From an uncultured Bacteroidales bacterium (GTDB lineage Bacteria; Bacteroidota; Bacteroidia; Bacteroidales; Bacteroidaceae): DNA of 64,000 nucleotides. Of the stretch, positions 37,401 to 45,772 are shown one piece after another (within the stretch, counting starts at the first letter, position 1; each line of letters begins with the position of its first letter). The notes under the pieces were generated by a model. The model ran no database searches. It was not told where the DNA came from and worked only from the letters and a program-made list of their open reading frames with translations. The position numbers were made by a program, and so were the translations under genes. The stretch spans positions 62,001 to 126,000 of the forward strand of contig CADCLN010000001.1 in the NCBI GenBank assembly GCA_902802265.1. The letters run 5' to 3'.

Positions 37401-40400
37401 AGTACTGGTAAGACTGTTGTTACAAATGCTACAGGCTGTACCTTCGGCACTTTCTTCGGTGCGGGCTATGGGGGCAACTCCTATAGCCGTCAGGCACCAT
37501 ACAACCATAACAATATAATGAACTTTCCCCATAACACTACTCAGGCAGGAAACCATAGTTCTTGGAATGACTGGTTGGATGATTATTACACCCAGGAGTA
37601 CAACGCCGACTACGGCGGTGTATCAACTCAGTTCGGCTACCAGTTCCTGCCTATGTCGGGCAATGCTGACAACTGTGCTCGTATTTTTGTAGAGTATGTG
37701 AAGTTCTCACTGGCAACGACACGCAACGTCACGTCTAACTTGACAGGTTGTACCATTACAGGTAATTTCTATGGTGGTGGTAGTCTCGGAAAGGTGGACG
37801 GCCCAGTCACATCCACGCTTGATGGATGTACTGTCAATGGTAGCGTCTTTGGTGCTGGCTATTCTGCCTCACTGCCTACTGTTGAGGTTGACAGTATCGG
37901 CTTCAGGGTAGAACCTTTCTACTATAAAGACCTCGGTACTTATCGTACAGGTGTGAAGGGACAGACCACTACCTATACTTGGGCGCATGGTAATGCAATA
38001 AGTATTGATAAGGTTAACAAGATTCTCTATACAACAGAAGATCTGACAGGCCTCGGTGCAGTAACTGGCAACGTCACTCTCAACATTAACGGCACAACCA
38101 CCGTGGGCAAAAGCGTCTATGGCGGTGGAGAGGAATCTGGCGTTGGAGGTGATACCGAGGTGAATGTTACCAGCGGCACCATTGGTGCTGAGAATCAGGG
38201 TGGTGTTGAGTATGGCAACGTCTATGGCGGCGGAAAAGGAAAGGCTGGCGAAAGAGATGCCGGATATGTGAAAGGTAACACCGAAATCAACATCAGTCAG
38301 GCTGAAGGTAAGACGACGCAGATATACCATAATGTATATGGTGGTGGTGCTTACGGCTCGGTGGGCGACTTTACCTATGATGCATCGGGTATGCCTACCG
38401 CATTGAATACTGCAGAAACTGGTAAGACCAAAGTTACTATTACTGGCGGCACTTTTGGCTGGAATGGTAAGGAGAACGGTTTGGTGTTCGGTTCGTCACG
38501 TGGTGATGTGGCTAAACCCGAAGGCACTCCTGCTGTCGATCCCAACGACTGTATGGCTTGGGTGTATAGCACACAAGTGAATATCGGAACAGACGGAGCT
38601 ATTACTGGTCCACACATCAAAGGTTCTGTCTATGGAAGTGGCGAGAATGGTCATACTTTCCAAAATACGGAACTCAACGTCTTTAGCGGCACCATTGGTA
38701 TCACAACTGGGGCTACTATTACAAATGATAATGGTACGCCCGATGATACTTCTGATGACATATCATATTCAGGTGCATATTACCCCTATCGTGGCAACCT
38801 CTATGGTGGCGGTTGTGGTACGGATACCTATTGGATTGATGCCAATGAAAATACAGCGGTTGATGAGGGCGAGGAGCATTATAATCCTCTGGCAGGTATA
38901 GTACGAGGTGCGACAACGGTCAACATCAAAGGTGGTCAGGTGGTTCATCATGTCTATGGTGCCGGTGCTATGGGTTCTGTGGGTAATGACGATGATGCCA
39001 CCAGCGGTAAGACAACCATTAACATCAGCGGTGGCCGTATTGGTTATGATGGCAATAATAACGGTAACATCTTTGGCGCCGCTCGCGGTGAGTATGGAAT
39101 TAGCACTGTTGCGTCCAATTTGGCTCGCGTCCGCGAGACTGAGGTAAACATCAGTTACGCAACGACACCTGCAGATGATAATGGAGAAAAAACAGAAAAG
39201 CTGATTACAGGCTCTGTCTTTGGTGGTGGCGAAGCTGGACTGGTTATGGGCAGCGTAGCTGTTAATATGACTGGCGGTCTGATTATGAAAGACATCTATG
39301 GCGGTGGTGCCTTAGCTGACACTCAGACAAGTAATTGGAACGCTTCTGCAAATAGTAATGCTGGCGGCTGGGCCACAGGAAAGACTTCTGCAAGTGCGAC
39401 CACTACTATCAAACTGACTGGCGGCACTATCATGGAAGAGGTATTTGGTGGCGGACTGGGAGAAAGTGGTACGGAGCAGAATCCAACGGGTAAGCCTGCA
39501 TACGTCTATGGTGATGTGCTGGTGGAACTGAACAATGGCGTTGCCGATGATGCCAAGGGATGTGTCGTGCCGGGCGACATCTTCGGATGCAACAACCTTA
39601 ACGGTACGCCCAAGGGTAATGTCATGGTGCACATCTATAAGACGCAGAACATAGAGGCCAGCCGCATTACCAACGCTGCTGCAAGCGGTGAAACGCCGGC
39701 TGTTGAGGACGCCAAGGAGACTGGCCGATATGATGTACACGCCGTCTATGGCGGCGGCAACCAGTCGGCTTACGAGCCTGCCGACCTGACCGGCGTCAAC
39801 AAGACGGAGGTGATTATCGATGGTTGTGAGCGTACCAGCATCAAACAGGTGTATGGCGGCGGTAATGCTTCCAGCACGCCTGCTACCAACGTGACGGTGA
39901 ACGGTACGTTTGAGATTGAGGAACTCTTCGGCGGCGGTAACGGTAAGGACAACATCAAAATCAACGGTGTCACGATGCCTAACCCTGGTGCCAACGTGGG
40001 TTACAAGGATTATTCCGAGTACTATGAAGAGGATGGCGTATGGAAAGTGAGGGATAAGGCTGCATACGATACTAAGGAAGAAAGAATGGCTTCTACGAGT
40101 GACATAGTCTATGGCACAGGCAAAGCTTCCGTGAACATCTACGGCGGTACGATTCACCGTGTGTTCGGTGGCTCGAACACGAAGGGAAATGTGCGCCAGA
40201 CGGCTGTAACGCTGTTGGACGAGGGCGGCGAATGTGAATTCTGTGTCGATGAGGCTTATGGCGGTGGTAAGAGTGCAGAGATGGATGCCGAAGCCCAGCT
40301 GCTGCTGGCATGTATCCCTGGACTGCAAGCCGTCTATGGCGGTGCTGAGGCTGCCGATGTTCGCGGCAATGTGACGCTGAATATCACCAACGGCACCTTC

Positions 40401-41108
40401 GACCGCGTGTTTGGAGGTAACAACCTCAGCGGCACCATCGGTGGAGCCATCACGATCAATGTGGAGGAGATAGGTTGTAAACCTGTTTTGATTGGTGAAC
40501 TGTATGGCGGTGGCAACCAGGCCGGCTACTCCGTCTATGGCTACAACAATGATGGTACGCCCAAGGAATCGGGTACTACGCCACTCTACGACGATCCGGA
40601 GGTAAATGTAATGTCGTTTACCAGCATCGGCAATATCTACGGCGGTGGCTATGGTAGCGGTGCCACGATGGTGGGTAACCCGACAGTAAACGTCAATGTA
40701 GCCTACGGCAGATATTATGATGATGACCGTTCCATCATTGTCAACGATAGTACGATACGTAATACTTATCCAATTCCTTCGCATGCCAAAGGAAAGATGG
40801 GAGCCATCAACAACGTCTTTGGCGGTGGTAATGCCGCAAAGGTCATTGGCAACACTACTGTAAACATAGCTACTCTTCCCGATGTCTATGTGGTGAAACA
40901 AGTTACCGTAGGTGACAATTTGACCAACTGCTACACCCGTAACAATGATGGAACATACACTGCTGCAACAGGTACTGCTGTAGATGGTGTCACTTACTAC
41001 GAGAAGAAGGTTGTCCTTGGTGCTGACATCCGAGGCGATGTTTACGGTGGTGGAAATAAAGCCAAAGTGACAGGTAACACCAACGTCACCATTGGTGAAG
41101 AAAAATAA
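31422..41108 (+). CDS. Giant repeat-rich surface adhesin-like protein
   Basis: About 3,228 residues from ATG 31422 (or 3,265 from 31311). A signal peptide (YIHKIALFLLLLTVGVMDVW, then GQ) is followed by several large modules. Near nt 32096-32310 is a chitobiase-C-terminal-like domain (ITAAEGATIYYTTNGSIPTT). Three repeats of a domain with DPYDVEIKN, DPYHVKISS and DPYNVQIQS motifs lie at about 32727, 33473 and 34600. A GLUG-like stretch (GSNYVGGIVGLLDGESRVIN, EVGGIVGHNN) lies at about 35340-35465. The C-terminal third (about 37100-41100) holds more than 20 copies of a [VI][YF]GGG...G(N/S)T.V.I.GG unit, ending DVYGGGNKAKVTGNTNVTIG. Codon use in much of it favours GGT/AAT and is more AT-rich than neighbours. 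It has no dockerin or recognisable sorting tail. Probably cell-surface, binding glycan or host matrix; function inferred. Confidence 0.85.
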   Translation: MISKYIHKIALFLLLLTVGVMDVWGQTTDYSGTYYIGAVDHGNTPANNFYLCPTENWRYYDSENSPSYTSIPNGQPFLTTYKCRGTVGYDENNAKWIIEKHPTSNYYYIKHASDNKYLTYNAPVLSNIGRARVHLEDSPTNDDYALFAISYDSSKKAYNIISKYAEDNNNDSDNNGRKFLNVNKGNKQSLEGTNQETINGISTGGIIGLWTKGTTETDGTGKFYLEPPTPTITHNDNGTFTITAAEGATIYYTTNGSIPTTSSTQYAGPFEQSNATTIKAIAVSGGNSSSVASLALHTYTYCIVNKKGDIAIQYAVKQAEGKSLGTIEDIPADIRSSYLTNESASFYSFSEPYTSKAQLTDEVGISATPSSDAKIYVTYTTDYLSEKFLKLRGARAFNIRNQSGENAYDNGGTLAYEDANNTQLSHMWNIGGSQDPYDVEIKNIGTDHRYLVFSTPPTLDLAATATTKFIIMAGSAAGDGSTYEQVNLMAATGTDDYDFSKAEIKAYTVDLSFTYKLIDRQKKLLVTIENNETELKLPDEWISPLVSTYHFYKTASIDGDTYTLSNPVTSVFEVESGQPIYVNYDVSDKVDLDGRNSLNIEDKENKTYMLRFLNGESFYQEDGNDGIMTEMRKAIYPYNNGDVTLYVYGAEQWQAQLAKGASTRSRWLWCIEPANNPASKEELDPYHVKISSSQEHIFKENGVEIGRYPSYLRTYKPADYANVVTSVTNSNPVTNGGTKGGALDSSLATEYMIIGTESHTRLVTLNPVEGERRTVNSFEQYWKNNPTINGDASKDIPAVLTNKVTQEGRNVTLNSTQKAEIEAKGWHVYEKWALSAPWVNNGDAEETKSKQYWEEEHAFQTISMGSGNFVLEEVSLEPQVILLDNHGWELMRVPLSKTGVLGSYNSPMVEQYKWYSTSVKVFGYHKFDVIGTPYHTSTSLADVPTGAKVGNDFYVTYTVKPSYTYTYTGAAKAADTKATAFLLKQGGKYAKTSGLTIEKADAPESIDDASDDILWYLRPNFDIDREMGYRYQGETGAQDEAKTKNDTEQDYYIAGKNGFDPYNVQIQSKYNTARYFTANSSSIALSSGVWTGTSSQISLHSLNVKQHATGYDQTTLNITNATFMVVSDANGNMRLMPRFDHSKVANSDGESNPFTVLATQHAAATPGDNGTDTQTLWLEHKNAATEIHDPSEITDMNGHYVLAENFTFTGFTSLGTSEAPFTGTIDGQYHTYSDLKTPLVAYANGATIRNLMLDNVTISGGTNVGAICNEATGTTRIYNCGILATMSTASTDEDGYTHITNCSSSISGSNYVGGIVGLLDGESRVINCFSYANVSGGAEVGGIVGHNNVATTATNLKTMVMNCMFYGEVSGSSIAPIYNGEIITNVGESENTGVSNFNYFRLESDYIQDIEKAKVYNCALGAETRFLQRFEFFRHLQNSHRELAAWWATGDRAKKDEMAKWVLLPSQIGSSTPYPVLAKPGYYPSVVNIDAENAPDSISVGRNKGGKQGTLTVKIQMGDGAQFTRPTGAEIVYPSLTLNITDKDPDHFNFNYYKVQLPYYNDVGTKNYTGNRVVTGWKIVSIEGGTPGSFTTGEDAPAYNFADRKCTNKDLFSVSGRVFNQGAYWDVPYGVTAITIEPYWARCVYLADQNADKVYNTNMDGEFNVPNVGGGQIYTNGHSYSIAGNSQVVYTNIGKANATAALYENVNEATYKTRSVYDYAVVLVGNYHHHAGINENITAGTKPYTVTSVDLDGDNEPDYSFILRFNNRTQFHPVRYDFLNLIGLGMAQKSNGGTGSYNFGIMQPLGWFETTNTSLFRVTQFEYDRENRTAAPYIVQGGVIEQWVSGQSNKVANKTTYFHVGGNVWFKEFHRGTHQDYTYQSKHPPVSVTGGDYDEFYLTGLYLGNITSYADNAECYINGGRFGTVAGAAMEGLGKANGADDTGNITWQVQNADIREFYAGGINAAKPVTGNLSTTITGGKIDLFCGGPKFGDMSTGKTVVTNATGCTFGTFFGAGYGGNSYSRQAPYNHNNIMNFPHNTTQAGNHSSWNDWLDDYYTQEYNADYGGVSTQFGYQFLPMSGNADNCARIFVEYVKFSLATTRNVTSNLTGCTITGNFYGGGSLGKVDGPVTSTLDGCTVNGSVFGAGYSASLPTVEVDSIGFRVEPFYYKDLGTYRTGVKGQTTTYTWAHGNAISIDKVNKILYTTEDLTGLGAVTGNVTLNINGTTTVGKSVYGGGEESGVGGDTEVNVTSGTIGAENQGGVEYGNVYGGGKGKAGERDAGYVKGNTEINISQAEGKTTQIYHNVYGGGAYGSVGDFTYDASGMPTALNTAETGKTKVTITGGTFGWNGKENGLVFGSSRGDVAKPEGTPAVDPNDCMAWVYSTQVNIGTDGAITGPHIKGSVYGSGENGHTFQNTELNVFSGTIGITTGATITNDNGTPDDTSDDISYSGAYYPYRGNLYGGGCGTDTYWIDANENTAVDEGEEHYNPLAGIVRGATTVNIKGGQVVHHVYGAGAMGSVGNDDDATSGKTTINISGGRIGYDGNNNGNIFGAARGEYGISTVASNLARVRETEVNISYATTPADDNGEKTEKLITGSVFGGGEAGLVMGSVAVNMTGGLIMKDIYGGGALADTQTSNWNASANSNAGGWATGKTSASATTTIKLTGGTIMEEVFGGGLGESGTEQNPTGKPAYVYGDVLVELNNGVADDAKGCVVPGDIFGCNNLNGTPKGNVMVHIYKTQNIEASRITNAAASGETPAVEDAKETGRYDVHAVYGGGNQSAYEPADLTGVNKTEVIIDGCERTSIKQVYGGGNASSTPATNVTVNGTFEIEELFGGGNGKDNIKINGVTMPNPGANVGYKDYSEYYEEDGVWKVRDKAAYDTKEERMASTSDIVYGTGKASVNIYGGTIHRVFGGSNTKGNVRQTAVTLLDEGGECEFCVDEAYGGGKSAEMDAEAQLLLACIPGLQAVYGGAEAADVRGNVTLNITNGTFDRVFGGNNLSGTIGGAITINVEEIGCKPVLIGELYGGGNQAGYSVYGYNNDGTPKESGTTPLYDDPEVNVMSFTSIGNIYGGGYGSGATMVGNPTVNVNVAYGRYYDDDRSIIVNDSTIRNTYPIPSHAKGKMGAINNVFGGGNAAKVIGNTTVNIATLPDVYVVKQVTVGDNLTNCYTRNNDGTYTAATGTAVDGVTYYEKKVVLGADIRGDVYGGGNKAKVTGNTNVTIGEEK

Positions 41109-41114
41109 CGGCTA

Positions 41115-41975
41115 TTACTTCACCACATTCGTACCCAGCGCAAAGGATTTTTCCAGATTGCCCGTGGTGTGATAAACATCGGCTTTAGCAGAAATGTTGT
41201 CGATATAGTTTACCAAAGAAGCTTCTGGGGTGCAGGGAAGAACAGGTGAACCAAATTCCAGTTCGCCGTGGTGAGCTAAAACACAATGAATAATGAGGTT
41301 GGTTTCTCGCTTTTCGACGCCAGCCTCTCGCAAAATTCCGTTGAGGTAATTGGCCGACATATAGATGTGCCCCAGGAGGAAACGGTTTTCCTGATTTTCG
41401 CCTTCGGTATTGTATTCGCAGAGTTTCCCCCAGTCGTGGAAAAGGATGGCGAGGATAATGCGTTCAGCCTTGATTTCTTCCGGATAGGGATAGCAAGGAT
41501 AAAGCCCTTCAAACAGACGAAGCATCTGCCAAGTGTGGTTGAGCAATCCGCCAGGGAAAGCATGATGCACACTGGTGGCAGCAGGTTTTTTGCTGTAAGG
41601 TTCGAAAAGCTGTGTAGCCTGATTCCGGATGATGTCAGTCAGTTTTTCGTCTTTACAATAAGAAAGAAGCTTCTCCATCGTTTCGTCCCAAACGGCACGT
41701 TTGATGGGACGAGGCATGAATGAATAGAGCGGATGATCTTCTTCGGGAAATTTGCCGACAATCATATCCGTGGAATCTGCCGACTTCTTTCCTTGAAATT
41801 CCTTGATATTGATAAAAGTGACAGTTTGCCCCACCTTGGGGCCCTGCATCTTTCCTGTATTCCACACACAGATGTTTTCCACTCCACTCTTGTTTGCACA
41901 CTTCAGGTTAACGTAAGGCGAACCATTGCGTGATGTAGCGTCTTGCCGGCCGATAACGATAAATTCCTTTGCCAT
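41115..41975 (-). CDS. OB-fold/HD-domain 3'-5' exoribonuclease, YhaM type
   Basis: 286 residues from ATG 41975 (MAKEFIVIGRQDATSRNGSP). An N-terminal OB-fold nucleic-acid-binding domain (about 1-85) is followed by an HD phosphohydrolase domain with HHAFPGGLLNHTWQML, ILFHDWGKL and VLAHHGELEFGS. This order is that of YhaM/Cbf1 RNases, which trim mRNA 3' ends; DNA may also be a substrate. The adhesin gene ends 6 bp away in the opposite direction. The promoter is at 41994-42001. Confidence 0.88.
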   Translation of the reverse strand: MAKEFIVIGRQDATSRNGSPYVNLKCANKSGVENICVWNTGKMQGPKVGQTVTFINIKEFQGKKSADSTDMIVGKFPEEDHPLYSFMPRPIKRAVWDETMEKLLSYCKDEKLTDIIRNQATQLFEPYSKKPAATSVHHAFPGGLLNHTWQMLRLFEGLYPCYPYPEEIKAERIILAILFHDWGKLCEYNTEGENQENRFLLGHIYMSANYLNGILREAGVEKRETNLIIHCVLAHHGELEFGSPVLPCTPEASLVNYIDNISAKADVYHTTGNLEKSFALGTNVVK

Positions 41976-41993
41976 ATTCTGATTTTTTTTTTG

Positions 41994-42001
41994 CAAAAGT
42001 A
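41994..42001 (-). promoter_or_regulatory. -7 box for the YhaM-like gene
   Basis: Minus-strand TACTTTTG, 18 bp before the start. Confidence 0.65.
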
Positions 42002-42011
42002 GCATAAAAAA

Positions 42012-42066
42012 GTGAAAAGTGAAAAGCAAAAGTAAAAAAAATCACATTTTACTTTTCACTTTTCAC
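42012..42066. repeat. 15-bp perfect inverted repeat between divergent promoters
   Basis: GTGAAAAGTGAAAAG (42012-42026) and CTTTTCACTTTTCAC (42052-42066) are perfect complements separated by 25 bp. Each arm is itself a tandem of a GTGAAAA heptamer. It sits between the YhaM-like and GH30 promoters, where it could be an operator or a cruciform. Confidence 0.75.
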
Positions 42067-42075
42067 ATTATTTCC

Positions 42076-42083
42076 TATTTTTG
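42076..42083 (+). promoter_or_regulatory. -7 box for the GH30 gene
   Basis: TATTTTTG, 29 bp before ATG 42113. Confidence 0.6.
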
Positions 42084-42112
42084 CGCCGCAAACCATAAAC
42101 GCCGCAGACCCC

Positions 42113-43675
42113 ATGAAGTATTATGCACTTATCATTCTCCTCCTTTTTGCAGCTCATGCCACTGCCGAAAAGCGAACCGTCTTCACCGTGACAAACAACG
42201 AGTGCCAAACCATCGACGGATTCGGAGCAAGCGATGCCTGGAGCATGTGGCAAATCGGCTTGTGGGCAGACTCCGTGCAGCAACAGGTAGCCGACTGGCT
42301 GTTTTCCACCGAATGTGACAGCAAGGGGCAACCCAAGGGCATCGGACTCTCCATCTGGCGATTCAATGCAGGAGCAGGCAGTGCCACCCAGGGAGATTCT
42401 GCCAAAATCAACCCCGACACACGGACAGAATACTTTCCCCAACAGACAGGGCAACGCCGTTTTCTGAAACTAGCAAAACAGCGCGGTGTGCCCACATTCT
42501 TAGCCTTCTTCAATTCGCCCCCCGTCCAGCTGACACAAAACGGACTGGGCACCAACACAGGACGTGACGGAACACTCAATCTGCGCCCCGATGCCTACGA
42601 AGATTTTGCCCAATATGCCGCCAACATCATCGAACAGGCTGAACGCGAAGACGGCATCCACTTCGACTACCTGTGCCCTGTGAACGAACCCGACGGCCAT
42701 TGGAACTGGCAAGGGCCCAAACAGGAAGGCAGTCCTGCCACCAACCGCGAAGTGGCACATCTGGCCAGATCCATGGACAAAGAATTTTCAGAACGCAAAC
42801 TAACCACCAAGATTCTCATCAACGAGTCGAGCGACCTCCGTTGCATGATGGGCATCCACGAAACAGACTGGCAACGCGGCAACGAGATACAATGCTTCTG
42901 GAATCCCGACTCCACCGACACCTACGTCGGTAACCTGTCCCACATAGCCCCCGTCATGGCTGGCCACTCCTACTGGACCAACACCCCAGTGCTTCGTCCA
43001 GGGGAACCACGCTACGACTCCATCGGACTGTACGGCTACCGCAAACGTCTGGCTGCCCAGCTTGGTGGCGTCGGCACAGGCTTCTGGATGACCGAACTCT
43101 GCATCATGGGCAACGACAACGAAATCGGCGGCGGCACACCCTACGACTTCACCATGCAGACAGCACTCTACGTGGCCCGTGTGATACACTACGACCTCAC
43201 CGTAGCCCAAGCCCGCAGCTGGCAATGGTGGCGAGCCGCCGGAGGCAACTACCGCGACGGACTCATCCGCATGTACAGAGCAGGAGAACGAAATTGGCGG
43301 GGGCGCGGAGAGAGAAAACTGCAAACCGTCAAGACCAACACCGTCCACGACTCCAAACTGATGTGGGCACTGGGCAACTACAGCCGCTTCATCCGTCCTG
43401 GTGCTGTGCGGCTGGAAGTGACAGGAGGCGACGCAAACCCCTTCGGACTCATGCTCTCAGCCTACCGCAACACCAACGGCAGGGAGGTCCTCGTTGCCAT
43501 CAACTATAGCGAAGCGGCAGCGGAAATCACACTTGCAGGCATTCCGAAAGATGCAGAACTCTCTGCCTACCGCACCTCGGATGCCGACGGAGAAAACCTC
43601 AAACCTATCGGCAAAGTAAAAGCCTCAAAAATAGAACTACCCGCAAAATCCATCACAACCATTATAACACAATAA
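42113..43675 (+). CDS. GH30-family glycoside hydrolase, probably endo-beta-1,6-galactanase-like
   Basis: 520-residue secreted enzyme with signal peptide MKYYALIILLLFAAHATA. The GH30 TIM barrel starts with QTIDGFGASDAW. The acid/base is E192 in CPVNEPDGHWNWQG and the nucleophile E328 in GTGFWMTELCIMG; SWQWWRAAGG lies after strand 8. A small C-terminal beta domain (residues about 420-520) is typical of GH30. The pattern is close to subfamily 5 endo-beta-1,6-galactanases, but glucuronoxylanase or fucosidase-like activities in other subfamilies are not excluded. It lacks a dockerin tail. An 8-bp repeat tract begins exactly at its stop codon. No SusC/SusD pair is nearby. Confidence 0.88.
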   Translation: MKYYALIILLLFAAHATAEKRTVFTVTNNECQTIDGFGASDAWSMWQIGLWADSVQQQVADWLFSTECDSKGQPKGIGLSIWRFNAGAGSATQGDSAKINPDTRTEYFPQQTGQRRFLKLAKQRGVPTFLAFFNSPPVQLTQNGLGTNTGRDGTLNLRPDAYEDFAQYAANIIEQAEREDGIHFDYLCPVNEPDGHWNWQGPKQEGSPATNREVAHLARSMDKEFSERKLTTKILINESSDLRCMMGIHETDWQRGNEIQCFWNPDSTDTYVGNLSHIAPVMAGHSYWTNTPVLRPGEPRYDSIGLYGYRKRLAAQLGGVGTGFWMTELCIMGNDNEIGGGTPYDFTMQTALYVARVIHYDLTVAQARSWQWWRAAGGNYRDGLIRMYRAGERNWRGRGERKLQTVKTNTVHDSKLMWALGNYSRFIRPGAVRLEVTGGDANPFGLMLSAYRNTNGREVLVAINYSEAAAEITLAGIPKDAELSAYRTSDADGENLKPIGKVKASKIELPAKSITTIITQ

Positions 43676-43711
43676 CGGAATAACGGAATAACGGAATAAC
43701 GAAATAACGCA
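43672..43711. repeat. 8-bp tandem repeat (ATAACGGA)x5 beginning at the GH30 stop codon
   Basis: Units ATAACGGA at 43672, 43680 and 43688, then ATAACGAA and ATAACGCA. The first TAA is the GH30 stop codon; 9 bp after the tract the next gene starts. Confidence 0.85.
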
Positions 43712-43720
43712 TTAAATAAT

Positions 43721-45106
43721 ATGAAAAAAATCACATTCCCCATCGCCTGCTTCATAGCAAGCTGTGCCATCGCACAAGACAACCTCCCGACGGGCTACAT
43801 CCCCATGCCCTCCCAGCATGGCAGCTGCGACGTGAAAGAACTGCTGCAAAACCATCACCCCGTGGGCGAAGCCCATCCACGCCGTCGGTCACACAAACTG
43901 TTGGGCACCGAAAAAGAATACATCCTCTGGATTGACCGCCTCACCAACATGCCGGAATACCTCCGTGAACTCTACGACCAGATCGGAGCCGACATCCAGA
44001 AAGTGCTCAGCGGAGCGTCCAGTCCGCTGTCCGACCCCGAACTGCGCAAAGTGTCAGAAGGCACATACGCCTACACCGTGAAAACATTCACAGGCTCAGC
44101 CCCCTTCACCTACACCAGCTCCTCCGACCTGCAGCAAAACGCCGCCAATGCCGTCATGAGCCAGGCCACAGCCCACTGGGACCAGTACGTCTCCTTCGTC
44201 CCCTACCTCTGCGTCAGCATCAACATGGACCACCCCGAAGCCTTCTGGCTCAACACCAAATACTCCTACTTCTACACCTTCGGCATAACCTATTCATACG
44301 ACGAATCAACCCGTCGGGGGACATCCCAGTACGAAATCACCGTCTATTTCTCCATCAAAGACAACAACCAAAACTACGACCTCCGCCGCAACGAATTTCA
44401 GTCACCCGCCCACATCCAGCAAGGCGTCAGCCAATACCACACAGCCGTCCGCAACATCCTCTCGGGCTGTCCCGACACAGGCAGCCGCTACGACAAACTG
44501 CTCTACCTGAACGACTGGCTCACCTCCCACAACAGCTACAACAGCCAGTCCGACGAATCCCTCCGCCCCGACATAGCCTGGAGCCCCTTCAGCGCACTGA
44601 CAGGGTCGGTGGCCGGCAGCGGTCCCGTCTGCGAAGGCTACTCACGTGCCTTCAAAGTGCTCTGCGACCAGATAAACATCCCTTGCACACTCGTATCAGG
44701 CTGGGCACGCAACAATCAGACCGACAGCGGCGAAGCCCACATGTGGAACCAGGTGAAGATGGCCGACGGACAGTGGTACGCCATCGACGTCACCTGGAAC
44801 GACCCCGTCACGGGAGGGACAGCCGCCCAGTCGGGCGCAGAAACCCACCAGTGGTTCCTCCTGGGCAGCGAAACCGACATCCAACCAGGCTTCCCCTTCA
44901 GCGCCTCACACATCGAAGACCCCTTCGGCGGCTTCAGCTCGCAGGGTTCCTACAGCTGGAACGCCCAGCCTGCACCCACACTCTCCACCAGCCGCTACGA
45001 AGCAGGCAGCGACATCCCCGATGACCCCGACCCAGAAGACCCCCACGCCGACCTCATCACCGTAGAAGACATCACAAACCTCATTGACAAATACCTGGCA
45101 CAATGA
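43721..45106 (+). CDS. Secreted transglutaminase-like protein with half-dockerin tail
   Basis: 461 residues with signal peptide ending IASCAIAQ. The transglutaminase/protease-like domain lies at about residues 255-395, with the Cys-His-Asp triad C304 (GPVCEGYSRAF), H340 (GEAHMWNQV) and D356 (WYAIDVTWNDP). The region 60-250 is unassigned and beta-rich. The C-terminus reads DLITVEDITNLIDKYLAQ, a single dockerin-like helix without a calcium loop, after a Pro/Asp linker. It may cut or cross-link proteins on the cell surface. The stop overlaps the nitroreductase start by 4 bp (ATGA). Confidence 0.85.
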   Translation: MKKITFPIACFIASCAIAQDNLPTGYIPMPSQHGSCDVKELLQNHHPVGEAHPRRRSHKLLGTEKEYILWIDRLTNMPEYLRELYDQIGADIQKVLSGASSPLSDPELRKVSEGTYAYTVKTFTGSAPFTYTSSSDLQQNAANAVMSQATAHWDQYVSFVPYLCVSINMDHPEAFWLNTKYSYFYTFGITYSYDESTRRGTSQYEITVYFSIKDNNQNYDLRRNEFQSPAHIQQGVSQYHTAVRNILSGCPDTGSRYDKLLYLNDWLTSHNSYNSQSDESLRPDIAWSPFSALTGSVAGSGPVCEGYSRAFKVLCDQINIPCTLVSGWARNNQTDSGEAHMWNQVKMADGQWYAIDVTWNDPVTGGTAAQSGAETHQWFLLGSETDIQPGFPFSASHIEDPFGGFSSQGSYSWNAQPAPTLSTSRYEAGSDIPDDPDPEDPHADLITVEDITNLIDKYLAQ

Positions 45107-45603
45107 ACTTTCTCCAACTCACCCAGCAACGCTACAGTTGTCGCGGCTATCAAGACAAGCCCGTAGAGACAGAAAAACTAAACTACATCATGGAGTGCGT
45201 GCGCATGGCACCCTCAGCCGTCAACCGTCAGCCCTGGCGATTCCGCATCGTCACCGACCCTGCCGCGAGGGCCCATCTCCAGCAATGCTACGACCGCGAG
45301 TGGTTCGCCACCGCCCCCCTCTACATCCTCGCCACCATCCTGCACGGCGAAGAATGGGTGCGCGGCGACGGCAAACCCCATGGCAACATCGACATCGCCA
45401 TCAGCGTAGAGCACCTCTGCCTGGCAGCCGCCGAACAGGGGCTGGGCACCTGCTGGGTTTGCAACTTCGACGCAGCCCTTTGCGCCCAGCTCTTCGCCCT
45501 GCCTGCCGATGAAGAACCAGCCGCCATCATCCCCATAGGCTACCCCGCCGCAGAAGCCACCCCCAAGCGACGGAAACCGCTCGAAGAAATTTGCTGGGGG
45601 TAA
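45103..45603 (+). CDS. Nitroreductase-family flavoprotein
   Basis: 166 residues, FMN-dependent NAD(P)H oxidoreductase fold. Motifs: QRYSCRGYQDKPVETEKLN, MAPSAVNRQPWRF, NIDIAISVEHLCLAAAEQGL, GTCWVCNFD and IIPIGYPAAEATPKRRKPLE. The short length matches the compact subfamily found in anaerobes. Translationally coupled to the transglutaminase-like gene by a 4-bp overlap; a terminator follows. Confidence 0.93.
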   Translation: MNFLQLTQQRYSCRGYQDKPVETEKLNYIMECVRMAPSAVNRQPWRFRIVTDPAARAHLQQCYDREWFATAPLYILATILHGEEWVRGDGKPHGNIDIAISVEHLCLAAAEQGLGTCWVCNFDAALCAQLFALPADEEPAAIIPIGYPAAEATPKRRKPLEEICWG

Positions 45604-45642
45604 CCGCCGTCACCCCTCAACACACAGACAATCAGACAAGTT

Positions 45643-45675
45643 AAGAGGACTATTCACACACAGAATAGTCCTCTT
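45643..45675 (+). terminator. Rho-independent terminator after the nitroreductase gene
   Basis: Perfect 13-bp stem AAGAGGACTATTC (45643-45655) / GAATAGTCCTCTT (45663-45675) with a 7-nt loop. Confidence 0.85.
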
Positions 45676-45772
45676 CCCTGTATATTACAAACGTTCCGCT
45701 GATAGAACAGACCCAGCGGCACACTCTATACACATACCAGTTACCATTTTACCATTTACAAGCCACTACTTA

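Noticed and set aside
39312..40901. 529-codon open frame on the minus strand
   Set aside because: Antisense shadow of the adhesin VYGGG repeats.
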